64,000 bases of DNA from Mallotus nudiflorus (Eukaryota > Streptophyta > Magnoliopsida > Malpighiales > Euphorbiaceae), in contig CANTUR010000153.1 of the NCBI GenBank assembly GCA_947683625.1, positions 248,001-312,000 of the forward strand, written 5' to 3'. The position numbers and the translations under genes are program-made. Positions 39,213 through 51,070 of the stretch are shown piece after piece. Position 1 is the first letter of the stretch; every line of letters starts with the position of its first letter. Below the pieces are notes generated by a model. The model did not search any database. It had not been told where the DNA came from and worked only from the letters and a program-made list of their open reading frames with translations.

Positions 39213-39340
39213 AGGTTCTGTTGGAGGATGGAAATATTAACAAAGCCTTGAATCTTTTGGATTAAGGGATCTCATAAGGGATTCGACATGATGTATTCTT
39301 ATACAATACTATTCTTAGAAAAGCTTAGGAAAAGGTATCT
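39213..39340 (+). pseudogene. Possible pentatricopeptide-repeat (PPR) fragment
   Basis: Following TCTGTCAG the plus frame reads VLLEDGNINKALNLLD, stop, GIS, stop, GIRHDVFLYNTILRKA, stop. The spacing and residues fit one PPR unit plus the start of the next (pattern G.I..A..LL..GI..G...DV..YNTILRKA). PPR proteins bind organelle RNA. Three in-frame stops within about 40 codons mean it cannot be expressed as such. Only about one and a half repeats are visible. Confidence 0.4.
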
Positions 39341-41009
39341 TACATTATGTATTCTTATCTCTTTCTCACTAAAATTTATGCAATATTAATTAATGTAACA
39401 AACTAGATTTGACCGATACAAAAATTACTTCCACATTGGTATGATGTCTATTTTTTATTATTATTTTTTATTTTCTCAACAAATGCATTACTAACTTAAT
39501 GTCAACTTTTACTAAAAATGGAATTCAAGAAAGGATTGGTGTAAATTTAGATACATGTTAAGGTAAATTCATGTATTAACAAATTACATTTATTTTCTAA
39601 CAAATGGAATTTACCTGTTAATTCTTATAGAGTTTTTTACTACAATTTATGCATTTATGTTTTGCATTTTTTTGCTCAATCTATTGCACTTTAACACACA
39701 AATGCTCATGCTTCATTAACTATTATTGTGTTATCTCTACTACATTCTAAAATTTTGTACTTCTATTTTTTGTTGTCATGGCTTAATTATGAGTTTTTCT
39801 CATTTAGTTGTTGTAATGTTGTCTTTTTTTCCAATTTGTTCTTTTCCAGTTGTTTTCATTAGCTACATTGAACTTGTTCATGTTGAAATATCTATCTTTT
39901 AACTTTTATTATTATTTATGCTTTAAAACCTACTTGCAATCCGTTGAATGTTAATCTTAAAATTTATGTTGTAATATTCTGTCATTTTTTACAAATTTTA
40001 GGTTTGGCCAGCCTTCATTTTTTTCTTCTTCCTATTGTAGGATGCTTAAAGTCACAAAGACTAACATTTTCTTTTTGCTTCTAATTATACTTAGGGAAAA
40101 TATTCTTACTACTAAATTCATTTAATTGCTAATAGTTCATATTATAAAGATACAAGTAGCTCTTGAATTGTAATATAAAAAGTTGTGTCTATTATTTAGT
40201 GTTGAGATTACTTATTTGTTTATTTTTATATTTCTTGCAGTTGTGCTACTTGACAAATGAGTTTTAAGCAAGGATTTAAGGACTCAGTAAGATTTTTTGG
40301 GAAAACTAAGTGATCCATAAAGAACTTGAATATTTTTGTATTCAAAGGAGTAAATGTTAGGAAATATTAGATAGTTCATTTAGATGGAACTCATGTACTT
40401 TGACGAAGTTACCATTATGTATATTTTTGTTGAATAAATATGTGGATGTGATTGTATGTACAAAATACTTTGCTATATATACAAATTAATAATATACATA
40501 TAGACATCAATGGATGATTTTGTTAATGATGGGATATGTCCATACTATGATGAAAACTTTATTGTTATAAAGATATATAATGAGTTCAAATCAATTAATA
40601 ACAAATTCTTGTCACTAATAATAATATTTAATGTGGACAATTATTGATTTTACGAGAATATTGTTGAAACATTTTTTAGTGAGAGGCTAATTTTTATATA
40701 TTGACGATAGTTTTTTTTTAATAAAGTGCCATATAGTGAGGGGAAAGTGACAATATAGTAAGGAAAAATTTCATTGTTAGAGTATTACTTAATGAGGAGC
40801 AAATGATGAAATAGTTATTACATTTATCATTAAAAATACTTTTTAATTAGGGTAATTATCTCATTATTATATGTATTAATGACAGGACTTCATTTCTCTC
40901 ATTATTACTTTTCCTAACGAGGGCAATAATGGGAGGCGATGAGAGGATATTTCCCGTCAAAAATATTTTTTAACTTTTAATTATGGATTTTTCCCTTATT
41001 ATAGGTTGA

Positions 41010-41022
41010 TTTTCTTGTAGTG
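41010..41022 (-). repeat. CACTA-type terminal inverted repeat (right end)
   Basis: TTTTCTTGTAGTG on the plus strand; complement CACTACAAGAAAA. No matching left terminus is seen in the window. Confidence 0.6.
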
Positions 41023-41333
41023 GAATAAATATCCTACTTGAGATGTTCAGTTTCTTTATATTCAATATATACGATAACTTTTATCCATTAAATTTGTTTA
41101 AGATATTGAAAATAATAATAATAATTATTATTATTATATTACAAGCATTTTTTAATTTGTATTATCTTTATTATATATATATATATATATATATTAAAAA
41201 AATTACAATTTTACTAATAAAAAATATTAATAAATAAAATAAATAAAAATAGTTCATGTAACTCCCATGTACATAACTAATTAAAGTATAAATGGCTGAA
41301 AAAACATCAATTAATTCTGTTAATGAGTTGACC
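41023..41333. other. AT-rich spacer before solo LTR S3
   Basis: Contains ATT and AT runs (41105-41135, 41166-41193) and no gene; the 64-codon frame at 41043-41237 is low-complexity. It ends with the left copy of the S3 target duplication (TGACC, 41329-41333). Confidence 0.7.
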
Positions 41334-44300
41334 TGTAATATCCCGTGTTTTTAAAATATTTTTACACTGTACCGGGATATACAGTGTTAATAATTTGTAT
41401 ATATATATGCGATATTTTTACGAGTTAATATGTATTTAAAACCTATTTTAATTACTGTGTATTATTTCCAGTGTTTTACGTAAAATTTTCCCGGGACTTG
41501 CATTTTCGGGGAAATTTTCACGTAAATAATTTATTATTAATTATTTTAAATATATTTTCGGACTTGCATGAACTCATACGTATTTTTAAATTACTAAATA
41601 AAGCCTATGCGTGTGTATATTTATTTAATTAGGGTTTAGTATTATCCTAATATTTTATTAATTATTTATTTATTTTATTGTTATTTAATTATTTTTATTT
41701 ATTATAAATTATTAAAATATTAAAATTTTATGTGTGTGGTGTATATTTAATGTGTGTAATTTAATATTATTTTAATATATAGTATAAAGTATATATATAT
41801 ACATATAACACATCAAAAATCAAAAAAATTAGAAAATTACCATTTTGCCCCCGACTTCTCTCTTCTCCCTCCCGATCGTTTCCTCGCCGTCCGGTCGCTG
41901 CTACTGCCGATTTCTCACTGTTGGTGTGCCATCCGGTGTGCCACCACATTCCCCAACCTTTTCCGCCGCCTGTGGTAGCCATTTCCGGCCCCTGGAAGCC
42001 ATTTTTGGCCGGAGAAGCCGAAACTTTGGCCACCGTCGATCACGCCGATTCCGGCCACCATTTTCAACACCACCGGTCTCTTTCTTCTCCTTGAGCTCCG
42101 GTGAGTGTGATTCTATCTTTGGTTTGAGCTAAAATGGTTTAGATTTGCTTAGGTTTCGATTTTTCCAATTCGGTCACATTAGGGTTTTTGATTTTTTTAT
42201 GCTTTGAATTGGTTGATTCATGAAAAATCCCTTCACAAATGTTGATCCTAGTAGCTTAATATACATGTATGAATTTTTGTGGAATTTTTGGAGATTTTTT
42301 GGATTTTTGGGTATTTTTGAATATTTTAATATTATTTTCTAATTTTCGGAAATTAATTATTTAAATTATGAAATTGGAGTTTATGGTTAAATTAGGTGTT
42401 GAAATGAATTATAGGAATTTATTTGGAATTTTTATGAATTTCTAAGTATTTATTTTGAATTATTGAAGTTTATGTGATTTTGAGAAATTAGGGTTAAATG
42501 TGTTTTTATTTGAATTTAATTGGTTAATTGAGTTTAATTATTAATATTATTGATAAATATGTTGAGAAAATTAATTTTGGATAATTGTATAATTTTTGGT
42601 GAATTTTTGAAGTAATTATAGTATATTTATATATATAGGGGTATTTTGGTAATTTTATCCTAAATTGTCTAAAAATGTAATTTAATCGGTTTTAATAATT
42701 ATTTAAGGTATAAAAATGATTTCTACAAATTAATTAGTATTTTTAACTAATTAAAACTATTTTTCGTGAATTATTTTCAATTATATATATAATATACGGT
42801 TTTTCTAATAAAATGAGTTTTATTCGGTTTTTACAGTGTTTTAAGGTTAATTGTGTAATTTTTACTTATAAAATGTATTTTTAGGTTTTAAGGATATTTT
42901 TGGTATATCTGGAATTATTCTGTGTTTGTGGACCCCGGTCGGTAGATTGTAGTCTGGAGTCCGACCGAGGGGGTTGTGAATGAGATGTGGTGTTTTATTT
43001 TCGAAGTGTATTTCCTTGCAGGGTCGGCTCTACTCTTTTGAGTAGAGAGATGTCCGTTTTACAAGGGAGGTTCTGTCGGATTTTCGGTAGAATTCTCGTA
43101 AAACGTGATATCCAGTCGAACCCTAATTTTTGATTCTGTGTTAAATACTCTAGATCGAATTCTAGGATTTCTGTTAGGGTTTATTCTGATGTCTATTATT
43201 TACTGTTTGTTAGTTGCACCGAGACCGAGGGCTAGTGGACCAGGCCCGTCGGACCTATATCGTGGAGCGCATTAGGTGAGTTACTATACTATATATATAT
43301 GCTTAGGATGCATGATTTAGAAATGCATGTTTTATGTTGATTAAATATGCATAAATAAATTGATTATTTCTTAAGTTTATATTAAGTTTATATTAAGTAT
43401 ATTTTTGGTTTATTTTTGATATATAATAAATTATATACATGTTTTGTTAATAAAATATATTTAAAATGTTTTTAAATATATTTTTAGTTTAATTTATAAT
43501 TTGATTGGATTTATTTGACGTATATATACTCGAAATATACCTGGTTTACTTTTGGTATATTTCTGGTATATATATGGATTATATTGTTATTTCATTTATA
43601 TTCATGCATCATTTATTTTTGTGAATGAATGTTTTACATTATTAATGATGAAGGATATCAATAGAACGTGCTACCTAGTGGGCAGCACTAGGACCAAGTA
43701 CGTACCGGTACGCCTATAGCTTTAGGCTATGTTACTAACTATTTTGTGGATATTGGTTTGATATGATTATTTGATATGTGAGATGTGGTTTGGGTGTGAT
43801 TGCTGGAGCTCGGTTGACCAAGTGTCTCGGGGCCAATCACACTGGCAGTTAGACTGCTGGAGCTCGGTTGACTTAGTGTCTCGGGGCCAGTCTACTGTCC
43901 AAATGGATTAAGTGGATATATTTGGAATAAGTGAGCTTGCATGGCTAGAGTGTTGTTTAACACTATTTTCTGAGGTTGCAATATTCTAGGGTTCTATGTG
44001 ATCCTTCATAAAAGATGATTTTCAGACAAAATATATAAATGATTTTATTGCATCTGTGTGAAATTGCCTGTATATATATATTATATACTGTTGATTGTAT
44101 GCATTATCATTTAGTGTGTATGTATATATATTATAGTAATTCACTCAGTGAGGTCTGACTCCCCTCCGTTGACTATTTTTCAGGAGAGTCAACTTCTTCA
44201 GACCTCAGTAGCAGGTCGATACGCCGGATTTCTTCCGCCCCGGTTTCTTTGTGTAAATTATCTACTTGAGTCTTATTTATTTTATCTAGACACTGCAGTA

Positions 44301-44585
44301 GTTGTGAATTAAAGTATTGGATTTCATGTATTTTATTTAAAGAGATGTATTATATTGAAACTGGAATTGTACTGAAAGATTATATATATATGTGATGAGA
44401 TTTGATTCAAATCCAGTGGTGAAAATGTTATCATTATATTTATGATTTTTATTTCCGCTGCATATAATATTATATATTGTTATTATTGCATGATTTATTT
44501 TATTTTTAGGCTTGCTACGGGTTCCGGATTCGAAAGAATTCCCGTTCCCTAGCGCCGGTCATGGCCCCTATTTTGGGTCGTGACA
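41334..44585 (+). mobile_element. Solo LTR S3 (3.25 kb, Tekay-type family), perfect TSD
   Basis: Starts TGTAATATCCCG and ends TTGGGTCGTGACA. TGACC lies on both sides (41329-41333, 44586-44590). Length and sequence match S2 (opposite orientation), with only scattered differences seen by eye. Blocks: possible TATA region (41776-41806), GC-rich block (41850-42100) ending in a GTGAGT donor-like motif, CGGTCGG...CCGACCG stem (42936-42967), AGAATTCTCGTAAAACGTGA (43089-43108), GTTGCACCGAGACCGAGG (43212), CTAGTGGGCAGCACTAG (near 43675), duplicated hairpin (43794-43900) and the terminal block. No internal region. The frames at 41767-42132 lie over the GC-rich block in both directions and are shadows. 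Confidence 0.92.
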
Positions 44586-45669
44586 TGACCAGTCTAATAG
44601 CTACTCTCTCTATTCCATTTCAATTTTCTATTAAAGTAATATATTTTTTAAATAATTTTAAGATTTATAGAATGAATTTTTACCAAATATAAAAGAAGAT
44701 GATTAGCTCTATTGGAGAATTTGAAAAGGGAGTAGAAGGTGGAATTCAAATCTCACTCTCTAAACACCACTAGATGTCTTGTGTTGTTGCACCAAACAAG
44801 GTAATTCGGTTTTTTATATATATTTTTTAATATTTAAATTATTTAGTTTCTTAATTAATTTAAGAAAACATCAAGTAACTCTATACTATGTTGAAAAAGA
44901 GATTTGAAAATAGATTTAGATTTTAATCAAATTGCTTATTTGGAAACTATATAAATCCATATTAATAAGAATTTGAAACAAATTCACAATAACTTACTTA
45001 ATGAGGATTTGAAATGATATATATATATATATTATTTGAAATCTTTATATTTCAAATTAATATTTAAAATTTTAAATTTCAAATTTCAAATTTCAAATCA
45101 GATCCTTATATTCAAATACTATGTTATATAAATGACTTTTGTTAAATAAACAAATGACGTTAAAATGTGAAATAAAACGTTCAGTGTATGCATATTTACT
45201 CTGCAAGACTTGACTTTACATTAATTTGGTCATTAGTGTGTGCTACGCTTGACATTATTGTCAAGACTTTACATTTGTTATATTTTCCAAGTCAATTGAC
45301 GGCTGAATGGGGTTCAATGGCCATGGTCAAGTCCATAGTTGACCATAGGTAGAGAAAGGGCCCGGGCTAAAGGCAATTTGATGTCTCAATTTCAGGAGAG
45401 ATTATAAAATTGGTGAGGAGTGAATCACTTCAATCAAATAAATGTATGCATTGTTATGGAGGAAGTAGTATTTTAAAAAAATATATTTTGAGATATAAAG
45501 TTTAAATTTTGTTGTTGTCGATTTAAAAAGGAAAAATAACCCTCTATTATATAATTCACGTCATATGACCTCCTTAGTAATAAAAAAATAAATGTATATT
45601 TTAATTATATAAAATTACGAGAGATGCAATAATAAATATAATAAAACATATGCATTATCTTTGGGGTTT

Positions 45670-46172
45670 ATTACACTGTTGGTACTATAATTTTACCCTA
45701 TGTTTTAAAATGGTATCAGATTTTTAAATTTTTTTCTTTTTAGTACCACGAGTTATACTTTTACTTTTGATTAAAGTATCTCAAATATATCTAATCAAAT
45801 TTAACATACATGACAACTGAAATAAACGTATTTTTAGTATATTTGTCATGTAAATATATCATTAAACAATTTAATAATTTTGTTGGCCCCATAGAACAAA
45901 ATTTGCTTGTGGACCTCATAAAATAAAACTTTAATTAATTTTATTTTATGGAGCCCACAAAATAATTAAACTGCTTAATTGTATGTGTATATGGTGAATA
46001 TACAAAAAATATATTTATTCAGTCTATTACGTATATTAAATTTGATTGGATATATTTGAAATACTTTAATTTGAAATAAAAATAAAACTTCTGGTATTGA
46101 AAAGAACAAAAATTAAAAAAATTGATACCATTTTAAATATGGGGCAAATTTATAGTACCAATGGTACAATTA
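45670..46172. mobile_element. Foldback MITE-like element, about 500 bp
   Basis: The left end (GTTGGTACTATAATTTTACC, then AAAATGGTATCA) is mirrored at the right end (TGATACCATTTTAAATATGG, then CAAATTTATAGTACCAATGG), giving imperfect inverted repeats of roughly 80 bp. The pairing continues inward to a centre near 45935, where CATAAAATAAAACTTTAATT faces AATTTTATTTTATGGAG. There is no coding capacity. The superfamily is not assigned because the exact ends and target duplication are unclear. Confidence 0.65.
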
Positions 46173-46529
46173 ATCCATTATCATATTATAATATACCGTA
46201 GTGACCGAGAAAATAAATTAAAACAAAAGTTAAGTCATCATCTATATGAATAACTCTCATTCTTCAGTTATATGAATTTAAAAAAATTAATCGAAATTTA
46301 TCAAGTGATCTACCGTTATCTGAACTAAAACTAAAAGTTAAAGTATATGCGTTGTTTTCAGAACTTTTTTTTAGTTCATTTTAGATAAAAATAAAAAATA
46401 AATATTTTATTGGTTTTTTTCTAAAAAAAATCATAATTTATGGTGAGTTTTTGATGTTGTGAAAGAGAAAAACAATTCCACCATTTAAAATATCAAAAAT
46501 AATCCCCATTTCGCCATTCCGGTAAGGCA

Positions 46530-46575
46530 AAATGGCTTTGCCATTGATTTTTTTTTTTTTTTGGCAAAGCCATTT
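46530..46575. repeat. 13 bp stem hairpin around a T run
   Basis: AAATGGCTTTGCC (46530-46542) and GGCAAAGCCATTT (46563-46575) are exact reverse complements separated by about 20 bases, mostly T. Confidence 0.9.
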
Positions 46576-46683
46576 AATTTTTTTTTATAAAGAATATTTT
46601 GCCATTGTAAATGGCTCCATTTAGTACCAATGGCTTTTAAAAAACTGCATTAAATTTGATACTTATATTTTTAAAAATTATAT

Positions 46684-47139
46684 TGTAATATTTCGAGTTT
46701 TTAAATAATTTTAAACTGCATCAGATGCAGTGTTAATAATTTTTATACATATTTATGATATTTTTATGAGTTTGTTATTTATTGAAGCTAATTTTAATTA
46801 TTTTATATTATTTTAAGAGATTTACATCAAATTTTTCCGGGAATGTTATTTTCGAAAAAATTAAAACGTAAATAATTTAATATTAATTATTTTAAATAGT
46901 TTTATGAATTTGCATGAATCCATACATAATTTTAAAGTGCTAAATAAAATGTATATATGTACATTTATTTAAAGTAAATTAGGGTTTAATTAATTAAATT
47001 AATTTTTATTATTTAGTTTTATATTAATTAATTAATTATATATGTGTATAAATTATTAAAATATATGTGTGGTGAGTATTAATGTGTGTGGGATTATATT
47101 ATATTATATTATATTATATTATATATATATATATATATA
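46684..47139 (+). mobile_element. Solo LTR S4, left part
   Basis: Starts TGTAATATTTCGAG after TATAT (46679-46683) and follows the first about 440 bp of S3 (for example GTTTTTAAATAATTTT..., CGTAAATAATTTAATATTAA, AGGGTTTAAT) up to a TA-rich tract at 47093-47139. The pararetrovirus begins right after the tract. The LTR resumes at 61164. It is more diverged from S3 than S2 is. Confidence 0.85.
47093..47139. repeat. (ATATT)n(AT)n tract, left virus junction
   Basis: Left half of the TA-rich microsatellite of solo LTR S4, now the left boundary of the viral insertion. Confidence 0.93.
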
Positions 47140-47146
47140 GTTTCCC

Positions 47147-47733
47147 AAAACAGTAATTAATATACAGAGGAATTTTTATCAATCTTGGTGAAGTGATAAG
47201 ACAAATTTTAATCTACTTTACATAAAGAGAGAATAGTATTTTTTCTACTGATTTTTCCGCCCCCTCCAAAGGTTGAAGAAGGTTTCTATATATAGAGCTT
47301 GAGAGAGGATGCTGTAGAGGCATGAGATTCCTTAGGAGGGAGCAGCCCATGTGAGAGGGACCAGGGATGTTTCTGATGCATCCGTCCTTGAGGGAGGAAT
47401 AGTTTGCCTCAGACTTTTTGCTTTTTCTTTAGTGGCGAGATACTAAAAGATCTTGGAAAGAGAAACCGGGACCCCACCCATGTGGTCTGACAGAGTGAAG
47501 GGGGATGGCAGCTGAGGCAGGGGGAGAGTATTTAACATAGAAGTAAAATTTCCCTGAGTGCTGTCCGAGAGTGTCCCAAATTTGGTGACCTGGAAAATAG
47601 AGAATATTAGGAATACTCTTTTTTTTTTAAATACCCTGATTTTTATATGGGCCGTCCATAAGGATTTTCAACCCATTGGGTTCACTAAATAAATTTTTAC
47701 AAGGGTTTGCAGAAACAAGAACTTTACAAGACT
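47147..47733 (-). promoter_or_regulatory. V1 intergenic/promoter region (minus strand)
   Basis: Mirror image of 60132-60720. It carries the TATATATA box of the viral promoter (about 47286-47293 on the minus strand) and ends at 47147, just after the point matching 60720. The R region with the polyadenylation signal, present in V2, is therefore missing. A short 68-codon frame that is open in V2 has an in-frame stop here. Confidence 0.65.
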
Positions 47734-49161
47734 TTATAAGCCTGTGGGCTTTATCGGGCTAAAAATATCATAACAATCGTCTTCGTTGTCATTACCCAAA
47801 TCGATGAAGGGCTCAGATTCTTCAGAATGGCTGGAATTTACAGAGGAAGTAGCTCGAGTCTGGACTAATTGTTGCATAATTTTGAAATATTCTTCTTCTG
47901 TTTTGGCAGCTGCAAGAAGGGCACTGGCGTGGGATTTCTGAGCAAGGAAGTTGTTCTGGGAGGGAGGACTTCCAATGAAACCATGCTTTTGAAGCCATTC
48001 AGAGATTGCTATTTTAGAAATCTTTTCTAGAATTCTGTAGGAGTTCCACCATTTTACTTTAAATTTCCTTTGTAGAACTATAATGCCATTATTTGATGAG
48101 TAGTCGAGATACCATTGAGATACCCATGGTACGAAGAACTTGGAACAATAAAGGCATAAGGAGGGGAATTTTCTCTCAGGAGAGGAGGGTTTGTAATGGG
48201 ATTCAAAAAGGTCAAACCCATTACGAATATCAGAAGAAAGGATGTCAGGGATAGGACCATAGTTATTCCACCACCTGGTGAACCATGCAGGAAACTTGGA
48301 AAGATTAGCATGATCACTTAAGAAAAACAACCAAGAGTGGGTAGCATAATGATTTTGGATAAGGAAGGTATTGAACCATGCTTGTTCATAGTCCCAATAA
48401 GAGAAGGTTGGGCAAAAGTCGAGCTTGGTTTGGAAATTTACAGGGAAAGGTTTAGGCTTAAAAAGATCTTGACCCCAATCTTTAGGATGAAGGACTTTAA
48501 GAATTTTACAAGTAGAGTAAGAAGGGTCATGGGATCCTTTATGGTAGAAGTGTTTGAATTCTGCTGAAACAGTAAATTCCAAAATAGTTTGATAATACTC
48601 TTGGGGTTTTGAAAGATCCCAAGGTTTAAAAAACCAATTATTTGGAAAGTGGTTTTGCATTGCTATAAAAGGATTTTTATTATAAAACCCATCTTCAATT
48701 GTTAAGATATTTTGAAAAGTAGTTTTTGTGAGAAATTCGGAAGACTTTATTTTAGATTGTGATAAAACAATTTGTGAACTACTTTGGGTAGCCACAGGAG
48801 TTAAATTATTTTGAGAAAAGATCTGAGAAGAAGAAGATTCACCTTTTTCAGTTTTCGAAACAGGCTAGGAGACTTTACCTGAGGGCGGAGGAAGGCCCAA
48901 AATACTATGAGGCTCTGAAGCTGGAGGTTTAAGAGTTGCTTGAATAGCCTGGAGGAGTTCAGGAGTTCTAGAAATCGATTCAACCCATTGTTGAATTGCA
49001 AGAGCTTTAGTTGAATCATCTTTATTTTGTTCCTGGCTGGCAATCTCATACCAAGACTTTATTGGCTTTTCAGCAGAAAGAGGGAGAGGAACTTTAGTTG
49101 GGGCAACTTTATCTGGTTCTGAAGTTTCTTTACCAGAGGGTTCTTTCTTTTTGCGGGGCAT
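47734..49161 (-). pseudogene. V1 ORF2, caulimovirid protein of unknown function, one stop
   Basis: 475 codons, starting MPRKKKEPSGKETSEPDKVA two bases after the ORF1 stop. The N-terminus (1-40) is basic, Lys/Pro-rich; 40-100 is helical and acidic; after a Ser/Gln-rich linker (100-150) comes a Trp/aromatic-rich domain (FPNNWFFKPWDLSKPQEYY, DWGQDLFKPKPF, FPAWFTRWWNNYGPIPDIL, FKVKWWNSY) and an acidic tail ending DIFSPIKPTGL. One stop (codon 99, near 48866) separates the N-terminal 98 codons from an open 353-codon remainder starting at 48795. No enzyme motif is recognised. It matches ORF2 of V2 codon for codon in length. An ORF2 of unknown function after the polyprotein is a feature I associate with florendoviruses. 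Confidence 0.75.
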
Positions 49162-49163
49162 CT

Positions 49164-51070
49164 TTATCTATTTTGTAAAAATTCTGTTGTCAGGAAATCT
49201 GGAAGAGAATTTTCATTTCCTTTAATAAATTCAATTTCAAAATCAAAGATACTCAAAATAGCTTGCCATCTAGCAAAAATCTGTTTTGATGCAATATTTT
49301 GAACATCTTTTTGTAAAATTTCTTTAGCAGATTTGCAATCAATTCGGAGTAAAAACTTTTGATTGAGTAAATCAGATTGAAACTTTGTGATGCAGAGTAC
49401 AATGGAAAGAATTTCTTTTTTGATGGTAGAGTAGTTCTTTTGGGTATCATTCCAGTGTCCTGACGTATACTGTACAACTACTTCCCACTCATTTTGAACT
49501 TGCTTTAAAATACCACCATAACCTAATTCACTAGCATCAGTTTCTACAACTTTAGGAAGACTAGGATCAGGTATGTGGAGACATGGTATAGAAACTATAT
49601 ATTTCTTTATGTGTTGGACAACTCTAGTGCGTTCATCTGTCCAAGGAGGTGGATTCTTTTTTAACCTATCATGTAAGGGTTTGGCTATCCTATTAATGTT
49701 GGGACAAAAATCCAGAACATAGTTAAGGCTGCCTAAAAATCTTTGCAATTCGGTTTTGTCAGAAATTCTGTCAGGAAATTTGTTAGCAAATTATAGGCAT
49801 CTTTCTATGGGAACAATGGTTCCTTGACAGATATAATGTCCTAGTAATCTAATTCTAGTTTGGAAGAGAGATATCTTCTTTTCAGAAACAACAAGGCCTG
49901 CGTTTTTAACAATATGGAGAAAAGTCTTTAAATGCTTGAGGTGTTGTTCAATGGATTTGGAGAAAATGAGGACATCATCAATATAGACTATACAAAATTC
50001 AAAATAAGGATTAAAAATATCATTCATAATTCTTTGAAATTCAAAAGGAGCATTTTTTAAACCGAAGGGCATTACATTCCACTCATATTGGCAAAAAAGG
50101 ATAGTAAAGGCAATTTTATAATGGTGCTTTATGTCAATTTGTATTTGCCAAAACCCTGATTTCATGTCAAATTTCGAGAAAACAAATGCAGAGTAGAGTT
50201 TTTGAAGAAGATCTTTTTTGTTTGGAATAGGATACCTAATCCATTTGAGGGTTGTATTTAAAGGTTTATAATTTATTACGAGTCTAGGAGTACCTCTCTC
50301 TTGTTCAGAAGCTTTATTAACATAAAAGGCTGCACAACTCCATGGTTATCGAGATCTAAAGATTAATCCTTTAGATTGGAGATCTTGGATTTCTCTTCTA
50401 CAATGCTGTTCTAATTCAGCGTTCATCTGGACAGGTATAGCTTTAGTAGGTATATTTCTTTCATCAAATCTTGGCTCATAGGGGAGGTCAACTATATGCT
50501 TTTTTCGATTCCAAAAGGCGTTTGGAAAATCGGAGCAAACTTCTTTAATAAAACGATTTTGAAGATCAAGAATGAACTTTTTTACAGAATCACTTTGCAA
50601 TTGATGTTCAATTTTGTTAAAATGAACTCTTTGCTTTAAATCGAATAAATCTGTTTCTTTGCTTTTAACCAAGAAATTTATATGATTTTTGTAAATAGAA
50701 TGGGCTTGAACGAAGTTGAGCTGGCGAGTTTTTGGTTTAGCCAAAAAGGGAAAAGAAATGAAAATATCTTTATCTTTAAAATCTATAGAGTGATGAGTAA
50801 CTATGTAGGGAGTTATCAGATTAATAAATGGTGTCCCTAAGATTACTGAATAACTAATATCAGAGACAAGAAGGAAAGAATTTTTAATGGAAAATCCGTT
50901 GTTTAAAATACCGACGTCTGTTTTGCCATAAATATGCATTTTTGAATTGTTAGCAGAAGAGAGTGTTTCACAGGTTTTTTCTTGAAAACGATGAGGGACA
51001 ATAGAGGACTTTATGCAACTTAAATCAACGCCTGTGTCAAACAAAGCGACAGTATCATACTGAAAATCTT
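49164..51070 (-). pseudogene. V1 ORF1 part: aspartic protease, RT and RNase H
   Basis: The protease starts near 51047 with ALFDTGVDLSCIK (the V2 copy has DTGAD). The region to 50346 is one open frame, ending in a stop where the V2 copy has Ser (SRSRSPWS). RT follows with FDMKSGFWQIQIDIKHH, WNVMPFGLKNAP, and the catalytic YIDDVLIF (about 49974-49985), open from 50165 to 49791, then a stop at the CL/FANKF step. The thumb and RNase H are open from 49748 to 49164: VVETDASELGYGG, YSTIKKEILSIV, LLRIDCKSAK and SLPDFL, i.e. the four acidic residues of RNase H. At least two stops break the gene. Confidence 0.9.

Larger units (their letters stand above)
36418..41022 (+). mobile_element. CACTA-like DNA transposon fragment carrying captured gene pieces
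   Basis: The right end reads TTTTCTTGTAGTG at 41010-41022, whose complement CACTACAAGAAAA is the classic CACTA (En/Spm) terminus; a three-base duplication would be GAA. Subterminal sequence at 40650-41010 has short repeated motifs such as TAGTGAGG. The left end is not visible because LTR3 begins the segment, so the left boundary is a lower limit. No transposase was recognised. Inside are plus-strand fragments of at least three unrelated genes with stops and intron-like gaps, as in gene-capturing Pack-CACTA elements. Only one terminus is seen, so a chance match or a Helitron-type capture remains possible. Confidence 0.45.
44586..46683. other. AT-rich unassigned interval
   Basis: No gene or RNA was recognised. 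It holds a short (TTTCAAA)n-like run (45070-45100), an (AT)n run (45019-45032), a foldback MITE (45670-46172) and a 13 bp stem hairpin (46530-46575). It ends at the TATAT target duplication of solo LTR S4. Confidence 0.6.

Noticed and set aside
48337..48567. Frames antisense to viral ORF2 (also 59298-59528)
   Set aside because: Exact shadows of ORF2 present in both arms because the arms are nearly identical; conservation reflects the sense frame.
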